DNA from: an uncultured Eubacterium sp.
GTDB lineage: Bacteria; Bacillota; Clostridia; Lachnospirales; Lachnospiraceae
Length of the DNA: 5,643 bases
Direction of reading: 5' to 3'
Assembly: GCA_910589595.1 (NCBI GenBank)
Contig: CAJUTM010000045.1
Coordinates: forward strand, 1-5,643
Below are positions 1 to 5,643 of this stretch, one piece after another. The translations under genes and the position numbers were made by a program. The notes under the pieces were generated by a model. The model did not search any database, was not told where the DNA came from, and saw only the letters and a list, made by a program, of their open reading frames with translations. How positions within the stretch are numbered: position 1 is the first letter of the stretch; each line of letters starts with the position of its first letter.

Positions 1-3
1 ATA

Positions 4-30
4 GGCTGGCAAATAGAAACCAGCCTTTTT
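4..30 (+). terminator. Intrinsic terminator of an upstream gene
   Basis: GGCTGG (4-9) pairs perfectly with CCAGCC (20-25) around a 10-nt loop and is followed at once by TTTTT (26-30). This is a standard rho-independent terminator for a + strand gene lying left of the window. The other strand has no T-run after the stem, so it looks one-directional. Confidence 0.75.
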
Positions 31-84
31 AGGATGCCTAAAATCAACTCAATTTGAAAAAATCATAAATTTTCAAGAAAACGC

Positions 85-118
85 TTGACTTTTGTTAGCA
101 GGTTTCTTTTTGTATATT
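85..118 (+). promoter_or_regulatory. Weak candidate promoter for the two-gene operon
   Basis: TTGACT (85-90) is a good -35 hexamer and TATATT (113-118) a fair -10, but the 22-bp spacer is too long for a normal sigma-A promoter. An alternative -35, TTGTTA (92-97), gives a short 15-bp spacer. The region lies just past the upstream terminator, where a promoter is expected. A further TATAAT at 192-197 is a good -10 but has no -35 at the right distance. The true start site cannot be settled from sequence. Confidence 0.3.
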
Positions 119-121
119 AGC

Positions 122-166
122 AAATGCGGCGATATGTCACGATAGAGGGCAGATTGTCGCATTTTT
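122..166 (+). terminator. Leader hairpin plus T-run, possible attenuator
   Basis: Bases 122-133 pair with 153-164 in a 12-bp stem that includes two G-U pairs. After one mismatch, 135-138 can pair with 148-151. The right arm runs into TTTTT (162-166), giving the look of an intrinsic terminator about 100 nt ahead of the first gene. If transcription begins upstream of it, it could act as an attenuator. It could also end a short RNA or be a second terminator for the upstream gene. I recognise no riboswitch class here. Confidence 0.45.
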
Positions 167-255
167 GTATAAAAAAGCGTCGTAAAAAAGTTATAATATA
201 AATATCGGGAGATAGGCAGACGTGTTTTGTGTATCAATGAATTATAATGAGGAAT

Positions 256-260
256 GGAGG
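256..260 (+). promoter_or_regulatory. Ribosome binding site fixing the start at 269
   Basis: GGAGG lies 8 nt before the ATG at 269. The in-frame ATG at 254 overlaps the edge of this site and has no usable site of its own, so 269 is the better start. It also leaves a compact signal peptide. Confidence 0.8.
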
Positions 261-268
261 TTTGTACT

Positions 269-997
269 ATGCCAAAAGGGTTAGTATCAAAAGTATTACT
301 ATTGTGTTGTTTTTGCTTTCTACTTTCATCGCGTGTGAGTGTAAAAGCAAATAGTTCAGCGGTGCAGATTTTGACAGATAAGAGCGCGGCAACGGTTACG
401 GTCACGGTAACAGATACTTCGCTTAGTGGGAAAGAAGTCTCGGTTATCTGCTATACTCCGTCGTGGAACGGAGCACAGAGCGATTGGTCTGTTAAGTCGG
501 GGCATGTAGCCTATTTGGGGCAAAGGAAGTTAGGCACTCCGCCTGTATTTACTTTTCGACTGAACGGCAAAGCAGCGACAGGAAATTACACACTTGTTTT
601 GGGCGCGGGGGGAAAGAAGATAGAGCAGAAATTTTCCTTTGATGAGGCAAAGACGAATATCAATGATGACTCGGGGCATGTGAAGCCGCTGGTTGTCGCA
701 GGGAAAAAGAAAGTTTCACTCAAGGCGCCTTCAATAAAGGTGAAAGTGAAAGGGAAAAAAGTAACGGTTTCGTGGAAAAAGATAAAAGGGGCGAAAGGAT
801 ATCAAGTCTATACGGCCAAGAAAAAGAAAGGGAAATATAAACGAAAAGCTACTTTGAAAAAAGCGACGAAAGTGAAATACAGCTTTAAACTCAAAAAGAA
901 AAAGAAATGTTATATCAAGGTGCGGGCATATAAAAAAGTATCCGGCAAGATGGTATACAGTAAATATTCAAAAATAAAAAAGGCTGCCAGAAAGTAG
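269..997 (+). CDS. Secreted lysine-rich protein with C-terminal Fn3-like domain
   Basis: A 242-residue secreted protein of unknown specific function. Residues 1-27 form a signal peptide: K3 and K8, a hydrophobic core at 9-19, and probable cleavage after VKA (25-27). The core contains three cysteines but no lipobox, so it is probably not a lipoprotein. Residues about 28-128 look like a beta-sandwich of alternating V/T strands, ending in a GNYTLVLGAGGKK-type strand seen in Ig-like modules of clostridial surface proteins. A short linker leads to residues 153-242, an Fn3-like domain with a W169 core strand (VTVSW), GAKGYQVY (174-181) and YIKVRAY (215-221), the usual pattern of lysine-rich Lachnospiraceae Fn3 repeats. 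About 35 of these 90 residues are Lys, so the domain is strongly basic and might bind acidic wall polymers or glycans (inference). There is no sortase motif or other anchor. It sits 16 nt upstream of the GH95 gene and is almost certainly co-transcribed with it. An accessory or binding role for the enzyme is a guess from context. Confidence 0.85.
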   Translation: MPKGLVSKVLLLCCFCFLLSSRVSVKANSSAVQILTDKSAATVTVTVTDTSLSGKEVSVICYTPSWNGAQSDWSVKSGHVAYLGQRKLGTPPVFTFRLNGKAATGNYTLVLGAGGKKIEQKFSFDEAKTNINDDSGHVKPLVVAGKKKVSLKAPSIKVKVKGKKVTVSWKKIKGAKGYQVYTAKKKKGKYKRKATLKKATKVKYSFKLKKKKKCYIKVRAYKKVSGKMVYSKYSKIKKAARK

Positions 998-1000
998 AAA

Positions 1001-1006
1001 GGAGGG
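1001..1006 (+). promoter_or_regulatory. Ribosome binding site fixing the GH95 start at 1014
   Basis: GGAGGG begins 3 nt after the stop codon of the preceding gene and its GGAGG core lies 8 nt before ATG 1014. The in-frame GTG at 1008 is only 2 nt from the core and can be set aside. The short gap fits translational reinitiation or coupling within one mRNA. Confidence 0.8.
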
Positions 1007-1013
1007 TGTGGAA

Positions 1014-4000
1014 ATGAAGAAATTGAGAAAAATAACTGCCGTATCCCTTGCCGCCATGTTGTTGCTGCAGAGTTCCGGCACAGGCGTTTTATATACCCAT
1101 GCAGCAGAGGAGGGATTAAAAGTGACGGAAAAATCTGCCGCAGACGGGGAGTGGAAATATGGTCTGGGCGACGCTGTGGGCTTCAATGAGAGCACCTATG
1201 AGAGCGTTGAAAAAAAGGCAACAAAAGAGAGCTGGCGCGAGGGTTCCGTGAGCGCTAACGGGGAAATGGCATTTATCGAGAGCTGTGACCCGAAAGAAGA
1301 TGTATTTATTTTTAATAATACAAAGATTGTAAGCGATGGAACGGATATATATGAGACTCCTGTTATTAGCGATATACTGGATAAACAGCGCAAAGGAGCG
1401 ATTGAGAGAAAGCGGTTTCCGTGGATTAATGCGGTCAACAAATATGCTTCCAGTACATACGGAACATCATGGGGACTGACGTGGCCGAGAAGCTATCAGC
1501 CGGCAGCGCAGTACCGTATCATTAATAACAGTTATTCCTCTGAAAATGCAAACAATTACAACAGGTATACCAATTATGAGACCGGAGAAGTCGGCGTTCA
1601 GTGGAAAGACGATAAGGGAAATGAGTGGAACAGAAAATCATTTGCCTCAAGAAGCGATGATATCATCGTCACCTATATTGAGGCGCCGGATGAAAAAGAT
1701 TTGGATATCACGCTTTCCATGGACCATATCGTGGAAATGCACAATAGCGGTACGACAAATCCGTGTCCGGAATCTGATTATGTTGTTACCAAAGACGCCA
1801 ACGGATATGCATTTGGCATGGTAGGGAAATATCCGATTCAGAACCGGAAGGGTTCCAAGAATAAGCAGCCTACGAAGTTTGCTTATGGCGGCTGGGGTAC
1901 GGCGACCAGAATTTTGACTGACGGAAATCTCAATTATGCCGCTGACAAAAGAGATATTTCGGCGCCGTCCAGTTTTGGCGGCGGTACAATCAAGGACGCC
2001 AATGACCCGAAAATCACGGTCACGGGAACAAAGTCGCTTATGTTGATTACAAAGGTGGAGCGTATTGATAAAGGTTGTGAGACGACAGAGGATGTAAAAA
2101 CGAAGCTGTATGACAGTCTCCTTAGTGATATTGACAAAGTAGTATCATCCAATTCCGTAACCGGAAATGATGAGAGTTATAATAAACTTCTCCAACCGCA
2201 TGTGGCAATTCATGGCGGCATGTTTGACAATGTGCGTATCAATATCTGTTCTACAGATGAGGAAAAAGCGGACAGATTACTTACCAATTCCGAATTAATT
2301 GCCAAACAGAATAAGAAAAAATCTGAGATTAATAAGGCATTTCTGGAAAGAATTTATAATAACGGAAGGTTCGGGCTCATATGCGCAAGCGGCTATTCGA
2401 CAACCCGACTTGGCGCCATATGGAATGGTTCGTGGAATCCGCCTTGGAGCGGCGACTATACGCTCGACGCCAATACGAACCTGCAGGTATCCGGCATGAA
2501 TACGGGCAATATGCAGGGCGCCGGTGATGGTTATATTAATTTCATCGTGCGAATGCTGGAAGACTGGGATGACGACGCAGCGAATATTTACGGTATGACA
2601 GACGCTATCAAGGCGCCGCCCCGTGTGGACGGTACCGGCGAGGCGGGAAGTTATCATTTTCTCAATGGATATCCGCATATTTATGTAAATGGTATTACGG
2701 ACTGGCTCATTATCCCAATCTTTGAGTACTGGCAGTGTTATGGCAATCAGCAGATAGCCGTGGGTAAAGATGTCGACATGGATAGAAATAAAGAAGTACT
2801 CGACCTCACGGATGAAGATTTGCAGAGAATTAAATCAACGGGATATATGGATTTGGAAAAAGATATTTTATATCCAATGCTCAGAAAGACAATGAATTTC
2901 TGGCTTCAGTATGTGGACGAAAAGTACTATACCGATGGCGACGGTGTGGAGCATGCCGACGACGGCACGACGATAAGCGAAGCAATTGCGGCGGGAGACA
3001 AGAAATGTAAGTATATCTTTACGCCGGGATATTCTCCGGAAAACTCTCCTTTGGGAGACGCCGATAACAGTGAAAAAGCGCTTGCTTACAATACGACGAT
3101 GGACATTTCGGCTTCGAGAAGTACACTTGCTATGGCAAGAGAAATGATTGAAGTGATTAATCCATCTAACAAAAAAGAACTCCTTGAGAAATGGGCAGAG
3201 TTCGAAAGCAAGATTCCGGATTATCTGTATGCTGATACCGGAGAATTAAAGGAATGGGCTACGCCAAAGCTGAAAGATAAGCACACGCACCGCCATGTAA
3301 GCCACGCGTATGCGGCATGGCCGTCATACGATACGCAGGATAGCGACGAGCTGCGAAAAGGAATTATTAAGGCAATGGACGCAAGGTCGGCGGCTTATAA
3401 AGGAAAGGAAGCGTCAGAATCCCACGGGCCTACGCATAAGGCGCTTGTAGAGGCCAGACTGAAAAACGTCTCCGGCTTGGAGAATGTGCTGAAATACCTG
3501 CTTACGAATAATTATCAGTATCGCTCAATGATGACATCACACAATCGCAATCATGAGTCGGCATATTGTACTGATTCGGCATTTGGTATTATGGGAGCCG
3601 TAAATGAATCGCTTTTGTATTCGAATACTGGTGTAGTTGAAATTCTTCCTGCCCTGTTATCGAGTGTAAAAGACGGAAAAATCATGGGACTTCGGGCAAG
3701 ATGTAATACGCAGTGTGATATTAGCTGGGACGAGCATGCCAAGAAAGCAAGCGTGACGATGACATCCGATGAAGATAACAATGATGTTAAGGTAAGATGT
3801 GGACTTGACTGGAGCAGCGCTGCCATTGACGGCGTTAAGCAGAACATAAAGACGGATGATGACAATATTCCGTATGTGGCAGTTAAATTGCCAAAGGGAC
3901 AGGCGGTGACGGTTGATTTTGAACTTGCTGACAAAAACGGCAGTGTAACCGTGACAACAAGTACCGACACATCAGGAACGGTTTTTGCCGGAACAACGAT

Positions 4001-4496
4001 GGTATTTAACGCAAAATATACGTTTACGCGTACCGATATTGAGGACGCCAAATGGCATGTGATAGATACAGCGGATGGCTCAGACGCCGGTATCACCGTA
4101 GATAATGGTAAATTGGTACTGGGCGATGTCGTGAGAGGAAAGAACCTTAAAGTATACTGCGAATCGCCTACGGGAATTAAATCCAATGAGATTACATTCC
4201 GTGTGTCTTCGGGAGGAACGGAGACATTCGGCGTAGATACGCAGCTCTCGGGCGATAACCTCGGCGTAAAGATTACGAATGTCTCGCGCAAAAAAGATGT
4301 TGTCGCAATCTGGGCCGCCTATGATACTTCGGGTACACTAATCGAAACAAGCGAAAAGAGCATTAGTCTTCCGGCCAATGAATGTACGGAAATAACATTA
4401 CCGGCAAAATGGGCGGTCAATGACTATAAATCTTTGTTGTTCTTATGGGATAAGGAAATGCTTACTCCATATTCATCGGAAATTCCGGTAAAATAG
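1014..4496 (+). CDS. Secreted GH95-family glycoside hydrolase with extra C-terminal modules
   Basis: A 1160-residue enzyme of glycoside hydrolase family 95, whose known members are inverting alpha-L-fucosidases (chiefly alpha-1,2) and alpha-L-galactosidases. A signal peptide (MKKLRK, hydrophobic core, cut near THAA, about residue 31) sends it out of the cell. The N-terminal beta-sandwich shows SANGEM (80-85), where the family has GNG-x-LG, and FASRSDDIIV (210-219), matching the family's FASxPDxxIV strand. The (alpha/alpha)6 barrel carries WNGSWNPPW (470-478), YTLDANTN (482-489), SPEN (674-677), HRHVSH (759-764) and TDSAFG (853-858), then ILPALL and GLRAR (877-896). By recalled alignment to Bifidobacterium bifidum AfcA, E676 is the general acid (E566), D854 matches D766 and N487 matches N423. 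D485 sits where AfcA has N421, and the usual NYWP after NxNT is missing. The family catalytic unit is roughly 750-800 residues; here residues about 973-1064 add an Ig-like domain, and about 1069-1160 add a beta-rich module ending in a LFLWDKEMLTPYS-type strand. Family membership is firm; the substrate is uncertain. Confidence 0.87.
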   Translation: MKKLRKITAVSLAAMLLLQSSGTGVLYTHAAEEGLKVTEKSAADGEWKYGLGDAVGFNESTYESVEKKATKESWREGSVSANGEMAFIESCDPKEDVFIFNNTKIVSDGTDIYETPVISDILDKQRKGAIERKRFPWINAVNKYASSTYGTSWGLTWPRSYQPAAQYRIINNSYSSENANNYNRYTNYETGEVGVQWKDDKGNEWNRKSFASRSDDIIVTYIEAPDEKDLDITLSMDHIVEMHNSGTTNPCPESDYVVTKDANGYAFGMVGKYPIQNRKGSKNKQPTKFAYGGWGTATRILTDGNLNYAADKRDISAPSSFGGGTIKDANDPKITVTGTKSLMLITKVERIDKGCETTEDVKTKLYDSLLSDIDKVVSSNSVTGNDESYNKLLQPHVAIHGGMFDNVRINICSTDEEKADRLLTNSELIAKQNKKKSEINKAFLERIYNNGRFGLICASGYSTTRLGAIWNGSWNPPWSGDYTLDANTNLQVSGMNTGNMQGAGDGYINFIVRMLEDWDDDAANIYGMTDAIKAPPRVDGTGEAGSYHFLNGYPHIYVNGITDWLIIPIFEYWQCYGNQQIAVGKDVDMDRNKEVLDLTDEDLQRIKSTGYMDLEKDILYPMLRKTMNFWLQYVDEKYYTDGDGVEHADDGTTISEAIAAGDKKCKYIFTPGYSPENSPLGDADNSEKALAYNTTMDISASRSTLAMAREMIEVINPSNKKELLEKWAEFESKIPDYLYADTGELKEWATPKLKDKHTHRHVSHAYAAWPSYDTQDSDELRKGIIKAMDARSAAYKGKEASESHGPTHKALVEARLKNVSGLENVLKYLLTNNYQYRSMMTSHNRNHESAYCTDSAFGIMGAVNESLLYSNTGVVEILPALLSSVKDGKIMGLRARCNTQCDISWDEHAKKASVTMTSDEDNNDVKVRCGLDWSSAAIDGVKQNIKTDDDNIPYVAVKLPKGQAVTVDFELADKNGSVTVTTSTDTSGTVFAGTTMVFNAKYTFTRTDIEDAKWHVIDTADGSDAGITVDNGKLVLGDVVRGKNLKVYCESPTGIKSNEITFRVSSGGTETFGVDTQLSGDNLGVKITNVSRKKDVVAIWAAYDTSGTLIETSEKSISLPANECTEITLPAKWAVNDYKSLLFLWDKEMLTPYSSEIPVK

Positions 4497-4507
4497 GATT
4501 GTCTGGT

Positions 4508-4560
4508 ACAGGGGAAGTTGTAACGCACATGCATTATATCCTCCCCTGTTGTCATTTTTT
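4508..4560 (+). terminator. Intrinsic terminator of the Fn3-GH95 operon
   Basis: ACAGGGGA (4508-4515) pairs with TCCCCTGT (4542-4549), an 8-bp GC-rich stem with a 26-nt loop, beginning 11 nt after the GH95 stop. A TTTTTT run (4555-4560) follows 5 nt after the stem. The large loop and the small gap before the T-run make it less than ideal, but position and orientation fit the end of the operon. Confidence 0.65.
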
Positions 4561-4609
4561 GCGGTAGGTTATTTATACATTTTTGCAGTATAAACGGAAC
4601 ATGGTTTTC

Positions 4610-4637
4610 TTGTACATTTCCTCTATAGAAATATACT
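4610..4637 (+). promoter_or_regulatory. Candidate promoter ahead of the mini-ORF
   Basis: TTGTAC (4610-4615), a 16-bp spacer and TATACT (4632-4637, one mismatch to TATAAT) form a plausible sigma-A promoter. It lies about 30 nt before the mini-ORF ribosome binding site. The -35 matches the consensus at only three positions. Confidence 0.35.
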
Positions 4638-4658
4638 TGCGGTTAAAATATAAATATA

Positions 4659-4682
4659 AAGGAGGCATGGTTATGCCGCTTT
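4659..4682 (+). promoter_or_regulatory. Hairpin that buries a ribosome binding site and start codons
   Basis: GGCAT (4664-4668) pairs with ATGCC (4673-4677) around a GGTT loop. After an A-G mismatch the stem continues with 4659-4662 against 4679-4682, including one G-U pair. The left arm contains GGAGG (4661-4665) and an ATG (4667); the right arm contains the second ATG (4673). Both the Shine-Dalgarno and the start codons would be paired, suggesting possible control of translation. It could also be a chance palindrome. Confidence 0.35.
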
Positions 4683-4699
4683 CATATTTCTCATTTTAG
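4673..4699 (+). CDS. Candidate 8-residue mini-ORF (MPLSYFSF)
   Basis: An AAAGGAGG ribosome binding site ends 7 nt before ATG 4673, ideal spacing, and the ORF runs 8 codons to a TAG at 4697. The in-frame ATG at 4667 would give a 10-residue form (MVMPLSYFSF) but is only 1 nt from the site. A promoter candidate lies just upstream. I do not recognise the peptide. It might be a leader peptide for the next gene or a translated small peptide. It is in the same frame as the gene starting at 4829, and the TAG is the only stop between them. The ORF is far too short to judge from composition, so the case rests on the ribosome binding site alone. Confidence 0.3.
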   Translation: MPLSYFSF

Positions 4700-4736
4700 T
4701 TAATTATTTTCCATGTTTTTTGTTACTACTTCTCCA

Positions 4737-4764
4737 TTGGTTTTTCCTTATATCTTTATATAAT
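4737..4764 (+). promoter_or_regulatory. Candidate promoter for the Big_2 gene
   Basis: TATAAT (4759-4764) is a perfect -10, with TTGGTT (4737-4742) 16 bp upstream as a three-of-six -35. A second -10-like TATACT follows at 4766-4771. Initiation here would give a leader of roughly 55 nt before the start codon and would bypass the mini-ORF. Confidence 0.45.
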
Positions 4765-4816
4765 ATATACTATATACATAGAGGACAAAAGAATAGCAGG
4801 GTGGAAAAAGACAATT

Positions 4817-4821
4817 GGAGG
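4817..4821 (+). promoter_or_regulatory. Ribosome binding site of the Big_2 gene
   Basis: GGAGG lies 7 nt before ATG 4829 and 10 nt before the adjacent ATG 4832. It supports the start at 4829 even though the reading frame is open further upstream. Confidence 0.75.
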
Positions 4822-4828
4822 TATAAGA

Positions 4829-5643
4829 ATGATGAAACAGACAATGCGAAAGTGGGTTGGAGTGACCCTTTGTTTGTCTTTGTTTTTTTCTATGTTTTCC
4901 AGCGTATCCGGAACGGCAAAGAAAGCAGCAAAGATAAAAAAGATTGAGGTCAGGACAACGGATTCAGGGGTACTGGTCATGAAAAAGAAAGAACGGAAAA
5001 CATTGAAACTGGCGATCAATGGCAAAGTTTCAAAAACAGCATGGAAGAGGCTGAAATTTCGCTCTAAGAACAAAAAGGCTGTGAAAGTGAACAAAAAAGG
5101 GAAATTGACAGCGAAGAAAAAGGGAAGCAGTAAAATTACCATTACAGCAAAAGGAAGTAAGAAGAAGACGGTCTTGAAGGTGATTGTTGGAACTAAAGTT
5201 AAATCAATCAGTATGAATGCAACGGCGTACACGCTGGTGGAGGGAGGAACGGTACAGCTTTCGGCGGCGGTTGCTCCCCAAAAGGCATCTTACAAAAAAA
5301 TACGATGGAGCAGCAGCGATACAGGAGTAGCGGTGGTAACAAATGGACAAGTGCGGGCGGTCAAAGCGGGAACAGCAACGATTACGGCAATGTCAATGGA
5401 TGGTACAAAGAAAAAAGCAGTGTGCCGGATTGTTGTGGAAAAGGCAGGAGGCAGTTCTTCTTTTCCGTCAGTAACACCGACAGTAACAGTAACCGGCCAG
5501 CCGACGGAAAGTGCAACAGCAACATCAACGACAACAGCGTCCGGTCAGCCGACGGAAAGTGCAACGGCAACATCAACGACAACAGCGTCCGGCCAGCCGA
5601 CGGAAAGTGCAACAGCAACATCAACGACAACAGCGTCCGGTCA
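4829..5643 (+). CDS. Secreted protein with two Big_2-like domains and repeat linker (3' partial)
   Basis: The first 271 codons of a gene cut by the right edge of the window. Residues 1-30 are a signal peptide: a basic start (K3, R7, K8), a hydrophobic core at about 10-23 and likely cleavage after GTA (28-30). Residues about 36-120 form a first, lysine-rich bacterial Ig-like domain (Big_2 type): FRSKNKKAVKVNKKGKLTA (77-95), then KKGSSKITITAKGSKKK (97-113). About 30 of residues 31-120 are Lys. Residues about 122-204 form a second, less basic copy with the typical IRWSSSDTGVAVV (158-170), NGQVRAVKAGTATITA (172-187) and a closing RIVVEK (200-205). From residue 209 the chain becomes Ser/Thr/Pro-rich, and from 223 it repeats the 16-residue unit GQPTESATATSTTTAS. 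Such domains occur in surface and adhesion proteins and as spacers in secreted enzymes; the missing C-terminal part may hold the functional or anchoring domain. It has its own promoter candidate and follows a terminator, so it is probably a separate transcription unit. Confidence 0.85.
   Translation, partial: MMKQTMRKWVGVTLCLSLFFSMFSSVSGTAKKAAKIKKIEVRTTDSGVLVMKKKERKTLKLAINGKVSKTAWKRLKFRSKNKKAVKVNKKGKLTAKKKGSSKITITAKGSKKKTVLKVIVGTKVKSISMNATAYTLVEGGTVQLSAAVAPQKASYKKIRWSSSDTGVAVVTNGQVRAVKAGTATITAMSMDGTKKKAVCRIVVEKAGGSSSFPSVTPTVTVTGQPTESATATSTTTASGQPTESATATSTTTASGQPTESATATSTTTASG
5493..5643 (+). repeat. 48-bp coding minisatellite
   Basis: Three complete 48-bp units start at 5493, 5541 and 5589, and a fourth begins at 5637 and is cut by the window edge. 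Copies 1 and 3 are identical apart from the first junction base upstream; copy 2 differs at two silent sites (GGC to GGT, ACA to ACG). Each unit encodes 16 residues, so changes in copy number keep the frame and only lengthen or shorten the Ser/Thr linker. Inside the unit, CAAC-starting hexamers form a shorter 6-bp periodicity. Confidence 0.95.

Noticed and set aside
192..197. TATAAT as a main promoter for the first gene
   Set aside because: No -35-like hexamer lies 15-19 bp upstream; the surrounding sequence is A/T-rich enough for the match to arise by chance.
976..1017. A-AAA-AAG slippery heptamer near the end of the Fn3 gene, with the -1 frame ending across the GH95 start codon
   Set aside because: A-rich heptamers are expected in a gene this rich in lysine codons, I saw no clear stimulatory structure, and the spacing is explained by ordinary operon packing.
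3551..4291. 246-codon minus-strand ORF
   Set aside because: It lies wholly inside the GH95 gene on the opposite strand, has no recognisable domain, and the + strand frame carries clear family motifs here.
4424..4534. 36-codon minus-strand ORF preceded by GGGGAGG at good spacing
   Set aside because: The apparent ribosome binding site is the GC-rich stem of the operon terminator, and the ORF then runs antisense to the end of the GH95 gene.
4720..4947. 75-codon + strand ORF starting with a hydrophobic segment
   Set aside because: It is in a different frame from the Big_2 gene, has no ribosome binding site, covers the promoter candidate and the real ribosome binding site, and overlaps the signal peptide region.
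4756..5232. 158-codon minus-strand ORF resembling a membrane protein
   Set aside because: It is antisense to the lysine-rich Big_2 gene. AAA and AAG codons read backwards as TTT and CTT, giving artificial Phe/Leu runs. It has no convincing ribosome binding site.
5382..5630. 82-codon minus-strand ORF with repeated Leu-rich units
   Set aside because: Its repetition is the mirror image of the 48-bp minisatellite on the + strand; an ORF across such an array is open only because the unit is a multiple of three.

Overview
The window looks like a piece of a Gram-positive, anaerobic gut-type Clostridia chromosome, most likely Lachnospiraceae or a close relative. This is inferred from three things: strong GGAGG ribosome binding sites, very lysine-rich secreted proteins with fibronectin-III-like and Big_2-like domains, and a large secreted glycoside hydrolase. 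No marker gene is present, so the taxonomy is an inference. All supported genes read on the + strand, and all three sizeable proteins start with a signal peptide.

Layout. Bases 1-30 hold the intrinsic terminator of an unseen upstream gene. Bases 31-268 are a leader with a weak promoter candidate, short repeats that could be operator sites, and a long hairpin followed by a T-run (122-166) that could act as an attenuator. Bases 269-997 encode a small secreted protein whose last 90 residues are a lysine-saturated Fn3-like domain. After a 16-nt gap, 1014-4496 encodes a 1160-residue secreted GH95-family enzyme (the alpha-L-fucosidase/alpha-L-galactosidase family) with extra C-terminal beta-sandwich modules. 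The pair looks like a two-gene operon, closed by the terminator at 4508-4560.

Bases 4561-4828 are an AT-rich intergenic region with two promoter candidates. It also holds an 8-10 codon ORF with a consensus ribosome binding site buried in a hairpin. A third gene starts at 4829 and runs off the right edge. It encodes a secreted protein with two Big_2-like domains followed by a Ser/Thr-rich linker built from a 48-bp tandem repeat.

Taken together, the window suggests a cell-surface or secreted glycan-degradation module. The GH95 enzyme would attack terminal L-fucose-type (or L-galactose-type) sugars, and the basic Fn3-like and Big_2-like proteins may act as wall-associated or adhesive partners. 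The enzyme departs from the usual GH95 sequence around the active site, so its substrate should not be assumed. I see no mobile element, CRISPR array, tRNA or rRNA. I do not see clear evidence of a wholly new system; the best leads are the altered GH95 active site, the mini-ORF and hairpin ahead of the third gene, and the two-step structure of the minisatellite.
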